A program made the translations under genes and the position numbers. Under the pieces are notes generated by a model. That model searched no databases. It was not told where the DNA came from and was given only the letters and a program-made list of their open reading frames with translations. A stretch of 64,000 nt of DNA from Sphingomonas sp. PP-CE-3G-477 (GTDB taxonomy: Bacteria > Pseudomonadota > Alphaproteobacteria > Sphingomonadales > Sphingomonadaceae), in NCBI RefSeq assembly GCF_003050745.1, contig NZ_QAOF01000007.1:123432-187431 (forward strand), in the 5' to 3' direction. Below, piece after piece: positions 34,165 through 42,806 of the stretch. The first letter of the stretch is position 1, and each line of letters opens with the position of its first letter.

Positions 34165-35596
34165 GAGGAAATTGCGCCGGTGCCTTTGCCAGTCGCGCCA
34201 ACCGCGCCTCATGCTCGACGCGACCGAATGGAAAGCGCGAGAAGAAGAACGCGGAGACGCACGCTAGCACGATATAAAGGCCGGCGTAGATCAACGTCAG
34301 CCGATCGATCGTCTCAACCGGCACGGTCCCCGGGGTGGCCTTGGCCGGGAAACCCGCCACCGCGAGGATCATGCCCGCGAAGAATATCCCGATCCCGCTC
34401 GTGCATTTCTGGACGAAGAACGAGCCCGCGAAGAACACGCCTTCGGACCGCCGCCCCGTCTTCGCCTCCGAGTCCTCGACCACATCGGCCATCATCGACG
34501 CGCCGAGGATGAACCCGGTGACGTTCGACGCGGTGCCGAGGATGAAGAACCCGAACAGCATCGGCAGCAGCGAGGACTCGCCAACCTCCGGAAACATCCC
34601 GAGCATCCGCAGCCAGTACGGCGACGTGTTGAGCGCCGCGCCGAGCAGCACCGCGCCCATCGCCGCCTTGGGCTTGCTCCCCGTCCTCCCGAGCCGGGGC
34701 GCGGCGAGGAACGCGAGGAACACGCCGGAGAACAACGCGATCGTCAGGTAGACGAACACCGGACCCTTGAAGCCCCAGACATAGGTGTAGAGGTAGTTCG
34801 ACATTGCATAGCTGATGCCCTGGATCGTGTAGGCGCAGACGCCCGCCGCCATCAGGATCGCGAAGGCGCGGTTCTTTACGGTCTGGCGGAGTTCGGCGAA
34901 AGACTCGCGCAGGGTCTGCTTGGCGATCGGCGGGTTCGGCAGATGCCTGATCTCGTGGTGCGTGCCGAGCGCAGAGACGAGGATCGCAACGCCAATGAAG
35001 ACCGCGCCCGCCAGCGCGAAGCCGCCGTAACCAGCGCGGTTGAGCAGGCCGTTCGGGAACGCCGCCGTCGGCGCGAGGAAATACTGGTACGCCGACAACA
35101 GCATCAGCAGCCCGCCGACCCAGCCGAACAGATAGCGATACGCCATGATCCGCGTGCGCTCGTCGTAGCCCGACGTGAGTTCGGGCGTCAGCGCTACCGA
35201 GGGGACCTCGTAGCAACTCACCGCGCTGCGCACGATCACCGCCATCGCGAACAGCCAGATCAGCGTCTGCGGCTCGGACATGACCGAAGGCGGATTCCAC
35301 AGCAGCAGCCAGCCGACCATGATCGGCAGCGCAGACGCGTACATCCACGGGTGCCGCCGGCCCCACCGCGTCCGCGTGCGATCCGAGAAGAAGCCCACCG
35401 CCGGATCAACGAACGCATCGATCAGCAACGCCATCATGATGACGAGCCCGACGGTGGCGGACGGCAGCCCGACGACCTGGTTATAGAACAACAGCAGGAA
35501 CGTGCCGAAGCCGGCGTCCTTCACCCCGTACGCGACCGCACCGAAGCCGTAGCTTGCCATCGTACCGTTGGAGAGGCGGCGGGCGGGTGCCGTCAC
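34154..35596 (-). CDS. GPH-family (glycoside-pentoside-hexuronide) sodium/proton symporter
   Basis: 480-residue MFS-type transporter with about 12 membrane helices. GPH/MelB features: SYGFGAVAYGVKDAGFGTFLLLFYNQVVG in helix 1, the DAFVDPAVGFFSDRTRTRWGRRHPWM loop and helix 2 Asp residues, and PSVALTPELTSGYDERTR. Likely imports a sugar or glycoside. GTG 35596 overlaps the stop of the upstream SDR gene; ATG 35560 is an internal alternative. The last codons (PPSS, stop) lie in a family F repeat, so the native C-terminus may have been altered by repeat insertion. Confidence 0.88.
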   Translation of the reverse strand: MTAPARRLSNGTMASYGFGAVAYGVKDAGFGTFLLLFYNQVVGLPSATVGLVIMMALLIDAFVDPAVGFFSDRTRTRWGRRHPWMYASALPIMVGWLLLWNPPSVMSEPQTLIWLFAMAVIVRSAVSCYEVPSVALTPELTSGYDERTRIMAYRYLFGWVGGLLMLLSAYQYFLAPTAAFPNGLLNRAGYGGFALAGAVFIGVAILVSALGTHHEIRHLPNPPIAKQTLRESFAELRQTVKNRAFAILMAAGVCAYTIQGISYAMSNYLYTYVWGFKGPVFVYLTIALFSGVFLAFLAAPRLGRTGSKPKAAMGAVLLGAALNTSPYWLRMLGMFPEVGESSLLPMLFGFFILGTASNVTGFILGASMMADVVEDSEAKTGRRSEGVFFAGSFFVQKCTSGIGIFFAGMILAVAGFPAKATPGTVPVETIDRLTLIYAGLYIVLACVSAFFFSRFPFGRVEHEARLARLAKAPAQFPPSS

Positions 35597-36420
35597 TTCA
35601 GTTTGTCGAGCAGCGCAAACAGCGAGGGTTGGGCTGGATCCCAGCTTGGCCGCGTGCCGATCGTCATGCCGCCGTCAACGAGGATGTGCGTGCCGGTGAT
35701 GAAGCTCGCGTCGTCGCTGGCGAGGAACGCGACCGCGGCGGCGATGTCCTCGCTGGTGCCGGGGCGGCGGATCGGTTGTGCGTCGGCAGCGATATGCGCG
35801 ATCATCGCGTCCGCCTGCGACGTCTTGGCGGCGTCGATTTCGAGCGTGCGCGTGAAGATGTTGGTGACGATGAAGCCGGGGACGACCGCGTTCACGCGGA
35901 TCTTGTGCTGCGCGAGATCGGCGGCGGCCTGCTTGGTGAGGTGGAGGACGCCGGCCTTGGCGGTGGAATAGGCGGTCGGCGCGTAGCCGGTGCCGAGCGC
36001 GGACACCGACGAGGTGTTGACGATCGCGCCGCCGCCGCGTTTGGCCATCAGGGGTGCGGCGTAGCGGATACCCAGCGCGACCGAGCGGAGGAGGAGCGCC
36101 TGCGTGCGGTCCCAGTCCTCCGGGGAGATCTCGCCGATCGGGTCGCGCGAACCACCCGCGCCGGCGTTGTTGAACAGGATGCCGAGCCCGCCTGCGTCGT
36201 CGGCGGTCTGCATCAGCGCCTCGATATCGCCGGCCTGGAGCACGTCGGTACGCTGGAACAGGATCCGCCCGCCGGACGCGTCGGCGATCGCGTGGCCGCC
36301 GGTCTCGTCGATGTCGCCGATCAGCACGGTGGCGCCTTCGTCGGCGAGTCGGAGCGCGGTCGCCCGGCCTATGCCGGACGCGCCGCCGGTCACGACGGCC
36401 CGCTTGCCTGAAAACCTCAC
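35593..36420 (-). CDS. SDR-family oxidoreductase, upstream partner of the GPH symporter
   Basis: 275-residue short-chain dehydrogenase. Cofactor motif TGGASGIGRA near residues 11-20, acidic residue in GDIDETGG suggesting NAD(H), NNAGAGG, catalytic Ser in NTSSVSALG, and YSTAK catalytic Tyr/Lys. I choose GTG 36420 because AGGAG stands seven bases before it; ATG 36447 would add nine residues. Its stop overlaps the symporter's GTG, so uptake and oxidation of a substrate are probably linked. A frame extending to 37308 is antisense to the opposite SDR gene and is rejected. Confidence 0.88.
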   Translation of the reverse strand: MRFSGKRAVVTGGASGIGRATALRLADEGATVLIGDIDETGGHAIADASGGRILFQRTDVLQAGDIEALMQTADDAGGLGILFNNAGAGGSRDPIGEISPEDWDRTQALLLRSVALGIRYAAPLMAKRGGGAIVNTSSVSALGTGYAPTAYSTAKAGVLHLTKQAAADLAQHKIRVNAVVPGFIVTNIFTRTLEIDAAKTSQADAMIAHIAADAQPIRRPGTSEDIAAAVAFLASDDASFITGTHILVDGGMTIGTRPSWDPAQPSLFALLDKLK

Positions 36421-36468
36421 ACGCTCTCTCCTAGTTTTGGCGAGCATAGTACGGGCTTTGCAGTCGTC

Positions 36469-36482
36469 AATGAGCGCTCGTT
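36469..36482. promoter_or_regulatory. Palindromic operator candidate between divergent SDR genes
   Basis: AATGAGC-GCTCGTT: a 14-bp near-perfect palindrome in the 129-bp space between the two divergent SDR starts. Size and position suit a TetR-family operator controlling both directions; no regulator gene is adjacent. Confidence 0.5.
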
Positions 36483-36549
36483 CGAAAAACGGGTTTGCGG
36501 CGGGCGGCGCTGGGCGATACCAAGCGGGCAAACATTCGGAGGATGCGTG

Positions 36550-37338
36550 ATGGATACGACCAACCTGTTCCGGCTCGACGGCCGCGTCGCGCTGATCACC
36601 GGCGGCAGCCGCGGGATTGGCAAGATGATCGCCGCGGGCTTCATCGCGCAGGGGGCCAAGGTGTATATCTCGTCGCGGAAAGCCGATGTGTGCGAAGCGG
36701 CGGCGGCGGAACTCGGGCCGAACTGCATCGCGTTGCCGCAGGACGTCTCGACGGTGGCGGGGTGCAAGGCGCTGGCAGCGCAGTTCGCCGAGCATGAGTC
36801 GCAGCTCGATATCCTGGTGAACAATGCGGGGGCGGCGTGGGGCGTGCCGTTCGAGGAGTTTTCGGAAGTCGGCTGGGACAAGGTCATGGACCTGAACGTG
36901 AAGTCGCCGTTCTTCCTGACACAGGCTTTGCATGCGGCGCTGAAGGCTTCGGGATCGCGCGAGAAGCCTGCGAAGGTGATCAACATCACGTCGATCGACG
37001 GCCAGCGGTTGAACCCGTGGGAGACGTACAGCTATCACGCATCCAAGTCGGCGCTGATCTACCTGACGAAGCGGATGGCGGCGCGGCTGGTGACGGACTC
37101 GATCAACGTGACGTCGATCGCGCCGGGGGCGTTTGCGAGCGACATGAACAAGGCGGCGCGCGATCATGGGGACGCGGTGGCGCAGGGGATTCCGGCGAAA
37201 CGGGTCGGCGTTGATGAAGATATGGCCGGCGCGGCGATCTATCTCGCCAGCCGTGCGGGGGATTACGTGATCGGGGAGACGATCACGGTAGACGGCGGCC
37301 TCGTGCATGCGTCGCTAGGCACAAGCATCGACGCCTGA
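36550..37338 (+). CDS. SDR-family oxidoreductase
   Basis: 262 residues from ATG 36550 (GGAGGATG upstream; a GTG immediately before is the longest start). Rossmann motif TGGSRGIGKM near residues 17-26, Arg in SSRKADV suggesting NADP(H), NNAGAAW, catalytic Ser in NITSIDGQ, and YSYHASK. RLDGRVALITGGSRGIGKMIA and NVKSPFFLTQALHAAL place it near gluconate 5-dehydrogenase/3-oxoacyl-ACP-reductase-like SDRs. Divergent from the SDR-symporter pair and probably under the same control. Confidence 0.88.
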   Translation: MDTTNLFRLDGRVALITGGSRGIGKMIAAGFIAQGAKVYISSRKADVCEAAAAELGPNCIALPQDVSTVAGCKALAAQFAEHESQLDILVNNAGAAWGVPFEEFSEVGWDKVMDLNVKSPFFLTQALHAALKASGSREKPAKVINITSIDGQRLNPWETYSYHASKSALIYLTKRMAARLVTDSINVTSIAPGAFASDMNKAARDHGDAVAQGIPAKRVGVDEDMAGAAIYLASRAGDYVIGETITVDGGLVHASLGTSIDA

Positions 37339-37344
37339 ATCAAT

Positions 37345-37492
37345 CCCTCGCCCCTCCGGGGAGAGGGAGGGAGGAGCACTTGCGACGGAAGGGAGAGGGG
37401 CGTTGGGATGAACCGTCCCGAGCCTCACGCCCCTCTCCCTTCCCACGGCAAGCGCCGCGGGCCCCTTCCCTCTCCCCGGAGGGGCGAGGGAG
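37345..37492. repeat. REP-like inverted repeat, family E, copy 2
   Basis: CCTCGCCCCTCCGGGGAGAGGGAGGGAGGAGCACTTGCGACGG ... CCTCTCCCCGGAGGGGCGAGGG. It fills the convergent space between SDR and maeB, ending two bases before the maeB stop. Confidence 0.9.
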
Positions 37493-37493
37493 A

Positions 37494-39749
37494 TTAGCGG
37501 GCGATTCCGCCTGCTGCGAGGACGGCCAGGGTTACCAACTCACTGGCGGTCGACGTCATAGGGGCGACCTGGACCGGCTTTTCCATGCCGATCAGCATCG
37601 GCCCGATAACCGAGTCCCCACCCAATTCCCGCAACAGTTTCGCCGAGATATGCGCAGACTGGAGCCCCGGCATGATCAGCACGTTCGCGGGCCCCGACAG
37701 CCGCGCAAATGGATAGTTCGCTAGCTGCTTCGGGTTCAGCGCGACATCCGGCGCCATCTCGCCCTCATACTCGAACCCGACCTTCCGGCCGTCGAGCACC
37801 GTCACCGCATCACGGATATTGTCGAGCCACTCCCCCTTCGGATTGCCGAAGTTCGAATAGCTCAGGAACGCCACGCGAGGCTCATGCCCCATCCGCCGCG
37901 CGACTGCCGCGGTCTGCTCGGCAAAGTCGGCGAGTTGCTCGGCGGTCGGGCGCTCGTTCACCGTGGTGTCGGCGATGAAGACCGTATGGCTCTGCCCGAC
38001 CAGCAGATGGATACCGAACGGCGTCTTCCCCGCAGCCGGATCGATCACGCGGTAGATCTGGCGCATCGTCTCGCCGTACGTCCGCGTGATGCCGGTGATC
38101 ATCGCGTCGCCTTCGCCGAGCTGGAGCAGCAGCGCGCCGAAGATGTTGCGGTCCTGGTTGACCATCCGCTCGCAATCGCGGCGCAGGTAACCGCGACGCT
38201 GGAGCCGCGAATACAGGAAGTCGACCATCCGGGGGACGAGCGGCGAGACGCGGCTGTTGTGGAGTTCGAAGCTCTCGGGATCGGTAACGCCGAGCGCGCG
38301 CAAGCGGTCGGGTACGTCGTCGCGGCCGACCAGGACGGGCGTGCCATATCCCCCTTCCTTGAAGGCGATCGCGGCGCGGAGGACGACTTCTTCCTCGCCC
38401 TCCGCGAAGATCACGCGCTTGGGATGCGCGCGCGCGCCTTCATAGGCCATCGACAGGACCGAGGTAGTTGGGTTGAGGCGTGCGCGGAGTGAATGGCGGT
38501 ACGCTTCGATGTCCAGGATCGGCTTGGTCGCGACGCCCGAGGCCATCGCCGCCTTGGCGACCGCGACGGGGACGACTTCCATCAGCCGCGGATCGAACGG
38601 CGCGGGGATGATGTAGGCCGGGCCGAAGCTGTGGCTGACGCCGTACGCCGCGGCGACTTCCTCCGGCACGCGTTCGCGGGCGAGTTCGGCGATCGCGTTG
38701 GCGGCGGCGATCTTCATCGCGTCATTGATGCCCGTGGCGCGGACGTCGAGCGCACCGCGGAAGATGAACGGGAAACCAAGCACGTTGTTAACCTGGTTCG
38801 GATAATCCGAGCGCCCGGTCGCGACGATCGCATCGGGCCGCGCGGCCATCGCCAGTTCGGGGCGGATTTCGGGCTCGGGGTTGGCCATCGCGAAGATGAT
38901 CGGCGCAGGGGCCATGTCCTTGACCATCTCCGGCGTCAGCGAGCCTGCCGCGGAGAGCCCCAAGAACACGTCGGCACCGACCAGTGCCTCGGTAAGCGTG
39001 CGCGTCTCGGTGACCGCGGCGTGGGCGGACTTCCACTGGTCGACGCCGTCGCGGCCCTGGTAGATCACGCCCTTGCGGTCGCAGAGGATGACGTTATCGC
39101 CCCGCACGCCCATCGCCTTGACGAGTTCGGTGCAGGCGATCGCCGCCGCGCCGGCGCCGTTGACGACGATCTTGACCTCGGAGAGCTTCCGCCCGGTCAG
39201 CAGACACGCGTTGATCAGGCCGGCGGCGGTGATGATCGCGGTGCCGTGCTGGTCGTCATGGAAGACGGGGATGTTCATCCGCTCGCGCAGGGCCTGCTCG
39301 ATGATGAAGCATTCGGGCGCCTTGATGTCCTCGAGGTTGATGCCGCCGAACGTCGGCTCCATCAGCTCGACCGCGTCGATGAAGCGGTTCACGTCCTCGG
39401 TCTTCAGCTCGATGTCGATCGCGTCGACGTCGGCGAAGCGCTTGAAGAGGACGGCCTTGCCTTCCATCACCGGCTTGGAGGCGAGCGGGCCGAGATTGCC
39501 CATGCCGAGAATCGCGGTGCCGTTCGAGATGACCGCGACGAGGTTTCCCTTCGCGGTGTAATCGTAGACGGTGGCAGGATCGTCGTAGATCGCCTGCACC
39601 GGCACCGCGACGCCGGGCGAATAGGCAAGGGCCAGATCGCGCTGCGTCGCCATCGGCTTCGACGCGATGATCTCGATCTTCCCCGGGCGACCTTCCGAAT
39701 GGAAGAGCAAGGCTTCGCGTTCGGAGAATTGCAGCGTTTCGTCGGACAT
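37494..39749 (-). CDS. maeB: NADP-dependent malic enzyme with C-terminal phosphotransacetylase-like domain
   Basis: Oxidatively decarboxylates malate to pyruvate. 751 residues in the long MaeB form. Malic domain, about residues 15-420: YSPGVAVPVQAI, the metal-binding VFHDDQHGTAII, and the VVNGAGAAAIAC Rossmann loop. The second half, about 430-750, matches phosphotransacetylases (VIFAEGEEEVVLRAA, LGEGDAMITG, MPGLQSAHISAKLL, VIGPMLIGMEKPVQ), usually catalytically silent and regulatory (acetyl-CoA response). ATG 39749. The family E repeat abuts the stop codon. Confidence 0.96.
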   Translation of the reverse strand: MSDETLQFSEREALLFHSEGRPGKIEIIASKPMATQRDLALAYSPGVAVPVQAIYDDPATVYDYTAKGNLVAVISNGTAILGMGNLGPLASKPVMEGKAVLFKRFADVDAIDIELKTEDVNRFIDAVELMEPTFGGINLEDIKAPECFIIEQALRERMNIPVFHDDQHGTAIITAAGLINACLLTGRKLSEVKIVVNGAGAAAIACTELVKAMGVRGDNVILCDRKGVIYQGRDGVDQWKSAHAAVTETRTLTEALVGADVFLGLSAAGSLTPEMVKDMAPAPIIFAMANPEPEIRPELAMAARPDAIVATGRSDYPNQVNNVLGFPFIFRGALDVRATGINDAMKIAAANAIAELARERVPEEVAAAYGVSHSFGPAYIIPAPFDPRLMEVVPVAVAKAAMASGVATKPILDIEAYRHSLRARLNPTTSVLSMAYEGARAHPKRVIFAEGEEEVVLRAAIAFKEGGYGTPVLVGRDDVPDRLRALGVTDPESFELHNSRVSPLVPRMVDFLYSRLQRRGYLRRDCERMVNQDRNIFGALLLQLGEGDAMITGITRTYGETMRQIYRVIDPAAGKTPFGIHLLVGQSHTVFIADTTVNERPTAEQLADFAEQTAAVARRMGHEPRVAFLSYSNFGNPKGEWLDNIRDAVTVLDGRKVGFEYEGEMAPDVALNPKQLANYPFARLSGPANVLIMPGLQSAHISAKLLRELGGDSVIGPMLIGMEKPVQVAPMTSTASELVTLAVLAAGGIAR

Positions 39750-39843
39750 GGGCGGGCCTCGCGCGGTCGTTAGGTTTGGAGGACCTTCTAGGCAGGTGGT
39801 CGCCGTTCGTCACCCCGGACACTTCGACCTAGCGGGTAGACCC

Positions 39844-39920
39844 CGTCATCCCCGCGCAGGCGGGGATCCATAACCTCAAAGGTTCGCCAATATGGGTTCC
39901 CGCCTCCGCGGGAATGACGA
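39844..39920. repeat. REP-like inverted repeat, family J, copy 1
   Basis: CGTCATCCCCGCGCAGGCGGGGATCCATAACCTCAAAGGTT ... GGGTTCCCGCCTCCGCGGGAATGACG. It lies in the divergent space between maeB and mutS. Confidence 0.85.
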
Positions 39921-39984
39921 CGTTTGTGCGGGAACCGCCACGTCCGGCATGACGAACTCGCAAACTCCCGCTAGATCGACGCCG

Positions 39985-42588
39985 ATGTCGCACCCCGCCC
40001 CTACCCCCATGATGACGCAGTATCTCGGCCTGAAGGCGGAGGCGCAGGATTGCTTGTTGTTCTACCGGATGGGCGATTTCTTCGAACTGTTCATGGACGA
40101 TGCGCGGATCGCGGCGGGGGTGCTCGACATCGCGCTGACCGCGCGCGGCGAGCATGAGGGCAAGCCGATCCCGATGTGCGGCGTGCCCGTGCATGCGGCG
40201 ACGGTGTATCTGCAACGCCTGATCAAGGCCGGCCACCGCGTCGCGATCGCCGAGCAGGTCGAGAGCCCGGCGAAAGCCAAGGCGCGCGGCGGATCGAAGG
40301 CGCTCGTCGCTCGCGCCATCGTCCGCGTGGTAACGGCGGGGACGCTGACCGAGGAGGCTTTGCTAGACGCGCGGTCGGACAATTGGTGCGTGGCGATCGG
40401 CGAGGCTGGTGGGTTTGTCGCCATTGCCGCGGCGGACGTTTCGACGGGGCGGTTCGAGATCGTCGAGGTTGCGGGCGACGCGGTCGAGGCGGAACTCGCG
40501 CGGCTTGGCGCGGCCGAGGTCGTGGCATCGGAGGCGAGCGCGTTCGAGGAGGCAGCGACCACGCTGCGGCCGAAAATCGATTTCGACAGCGGCGCGGGCG
40601 AGGCGCGGCTCAAGCGATTGTACGGCGTGGCGACGCTCGACGGGTTCGGGCAATTCGGCCGCGCGGGGCTCGCCGCAGCCGGAGGCCTGGTCGCGTATCT
40701 GGAGCATAATGCGAAGGGCACGATGCCCTTCCTCCGCCCCCCGCGGATCGGCCGCGCGGCGGAGACGATGGCGATCGACGCCGCCACGCGCGAGAGCCTC
40801 GAGCTGACCTGCACCACCGGCGGCGTACGTAAAGGCAGCCTGCTGGACGCGGTCGACCGGACCGTGACGGGGGCGGGCGCGCGGTTGCTCGGCGCGGATC
40901 TCGGCGCGCCGTTGATGGACAAGGCGGCGATCGACGCCCGACTCGATCTGGTGCGGCTATTCCATGACGACCAGGCGGCGCGCGAGCGGTTGCGCTCGAC
41001 GTTGCGCGCTTTGCCGGACATCGGCCGCGCGCTCGGGCGGCTGGCGGCAGGGCGTGGCGGCCCACGCGATCTGGGACAGTTGCGCGACGGACTCGACGGG
41101 GCGTGGAGCCTCGGCGAGCGGATGGACGCGATCGTCGATCCGCCCGTGCTGTTACGCGACATCGCGCCGAGGTTGCGCGGACACGGCGCGCTGATCGACC
41201 TGTTCAAGCGCGCGCTGGTGCCGTCGCCACCGATCGAGGCGTCGGACGGCGGGTATATCGCGGCGGGCTATGACGCGGCGCTCGACGATCTGCGTGACGC
41301 GGGGGCTGGCGGGCGGCGGGCGATTGCCGCGCTGGAAGCGGAGTTCCGCACCGCGACCGGCGTCACCGCGCTGAAAATCCGCCACAACGGCGTGCTCGGC
41401 TATCATGTCGAAGTGCCAGCGCGGGCCGCGGATCCGTTGATGAAGCCCGAGAGCGGCTTCACGCATCGCCAGACTCTCGCTGGCGTGGTGCGGTTCAACA
41501 CCCCTGCCCTGCACGAGGTCGCGGCGAAGGTTTCGCAGGCCGGCGCGCATGCACTGGCGGCAGAGGCGGCGCATCTGGAAGAACTGACGGCGCAGGCTCT
41601 GGCGGGGCGCGAGGCGATCGCGGCGACGGCCGATGCGCTCGCGCGGCTCGACGTCGCGGCCGGGCTGGCGGAACGCGCGGCGGAAGGCGCCTGGGCGCGG
41701 CCTTCGCTGGTCGATCACGCCTGCTTCGAGATCGAGGGCGGGCGGCATCCGGTGGTCGAGGCAGCCGTCGCCAAGTCGGGTGACCGGTTCGTCGCCAACG
41801 ACTGCAATCTGTCGGAAAGCTCGCGGCTGTGGCTCGTCACCGGCCCGAACATGGGCGGTAAATCGACCTTCCTCCGCCAGAACGCGCTGATCGCGGTGCT
41901 CGCACAGGCGGGGTCGTACGTGCCCGCGACCAAAGCGACCCTGGGTCTGGTCGACCGCCTGTTCAGTCGCGTCGGTGCGTCGGACAACCTCGCGCGCGGG
42001 CGGTCGACGTTCATGGTCGAGATGGTCGAGACCGCGGCGATCCTCGCGCAGGCGACGCCGCGGTCGTTCGTGATCCTCGACGAGGTCGGGCGCGGCACGT
42101 CGACCTATGACGGGCTCGCGATCGCGTGGGCGGTGGTCGAGGCGATCCACGAGGACAATCGCTGCCGCTGCCTGTTCGCGACGCATTATCACGAGCTGAC
42201 GCGGTTGGCGGAGCGGTGCGAGGCGCTGTCGCTGCATCACGTCCGCGCGCGCGAGTGGAAGGGGGAGCTGGTGCTGCTCCACGAACTCGCTGACGGCCCG
42301 GCGGATCGGAGTTACGGGCTCGCGGTCGCGCGGCTGGCGGGGATGTCGCCGGTGACGGTGGCGCGTGCGAAAGCCGTGCTGGCGAAACTCGAGGCTGGGC
42401 GTGCGAGGACGGGGGGGCTCGCGGCGGGGCTGGACGACCTGCCGTTGTTTGCGGCGGCGGCTCAGGTCGAGGAGGCGGCGTGCGACGTGCTGCGCGAGGA
42501 TCTGGCGAAACTGGATATCGACGCGATGAGCCCGCGGGATGCGCTGGACGCGCTGTACCGGTTGAAGGCGTTGGCGAACGAGGGCTAG
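39985..42588 (+). CDS. mutS: DNA mismatch repair ATPase MutS
   Basis: Recognises mismatches and starts methyl-independent repair with MutL. 867 residues from ATG 39985 (ATG 39949 and ATG 40009 are alternatives). Mismatch-binding FYRMGDFFELF holds the Phe-x-Glu pair that stacks on the mispair. Walker A GPNMGGKST, then DEVGRGTSTYDG Walker B and FATHYHELT signature are intact. The C-terminal MutL-contact and tetramer region is short. Preceded by the family J repeat. Confidence 0.97.
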   Translation: MSHPAPTPMMTQYLGLKAEAQDCLLFYRMGDFFELFMDDARIAAGVLDIALTARGEHEGKPIPMCGVPVHAATVYLQRLIKAGHRVAIAEQVESPAKAKARGGSKALVARAIVRVVTAGTLTEEALLDARSDNWCVAIGEAGGFVAIAAADVSTGRFEIVEVAGDAVEAELARLGAAEVVASEASAFEEAATTLRPKIDFDSGAGEARLKRLYGVATLDGFGQFGRAGLAAAGGLVAYLEHNAKGTMPFLRPPRIGRAAETMAIDAATRESLELTCTTGGVRKGSLLDAVDRTVTGAGARLLGADLGAPLMDKAAIDARLDLVRLFHDDQAARERLRSTLRALPDIGRALGRLAAGRGGPRDLGQLRDGLDGAWSLGERMDAIVDPPVLLRDIAPRLRGHGALIDLFKRALVPSPPIEASDGGYIAAGYDAALDDLRDAGAGGRRAIAALEAEFRTATGVTALKIRHNGVLGYHVEVPARAADPLMKPESGFTHRQTLAGVVRFNTPALHEVAAKVSQAGAHALAAEAAHLEELTAQALAGREAIAATADALARLDVAAGLAERAAEGAWARPSLVDHACFEIEGGRHPVVEAAVAKSGDRFVANDCNLSESSRLWLVTGPNMGGKSTFLRQNALIAVLAQAGSYVPATKATLGLVDRLFSRVGASDNLARGRSTFMVEMVETAAILAQATPRSFVILDEVGRGTSTYDGLAIAWAVVEAIHEDNRCRCLFATHYHELTRLAERCEALSLHHVRAREWKGELVLLHELADGPADRSYGLAVARLAGMSPVTVARAKAVLAKLEAGRARTGGLAAGLDDLPLFAAAAQVEEAACDVLREDLAKLDIDAMSPRDALDALYRLKALANEG

Positions 42589-42611
42589 CCCTCCAACGAT
42601 GTACAGCCCCC

Positions 42612-42708
42612 GTCATGCCGGACTCGTTCTGGCATCCACTGCTCCGCACATTCGAGAGAATTGAGTGTGCGGGCCGGTGGGCCCGGCCTCCGCCGGGGTG
42701 ACGGGATT
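42612..42708. repeat. REP-like inverted repeat, family J-related
   Basis: CCGTCATGCCGGACTCGTTCTGG ... CCGGCCTCCGCCGGGGTGACGGG, with a central CCGCACATTCGAGAGAATTGAGTGTGCGG pair. Fills the space behind mutS. Confidence 0.7.
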
Positions 42709-42806
42709 TATGGTGACGAATGTGGCGGGAAATTCGCTCCGTCGCGTCCTAGTATCTCACGATACGTCGATGCTAGGCGGCGGCCGGATTTAGCGGAGCG
42801 CGGGCT

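Noticed and set aside
35593..37308. A 571-codon minus-strand fusion of SDR with an N-terminal extension.
   Set aside because: The extension is antisense to the opposite SDR gene; an internal GTG with AGGAG gives the normal SDR length.
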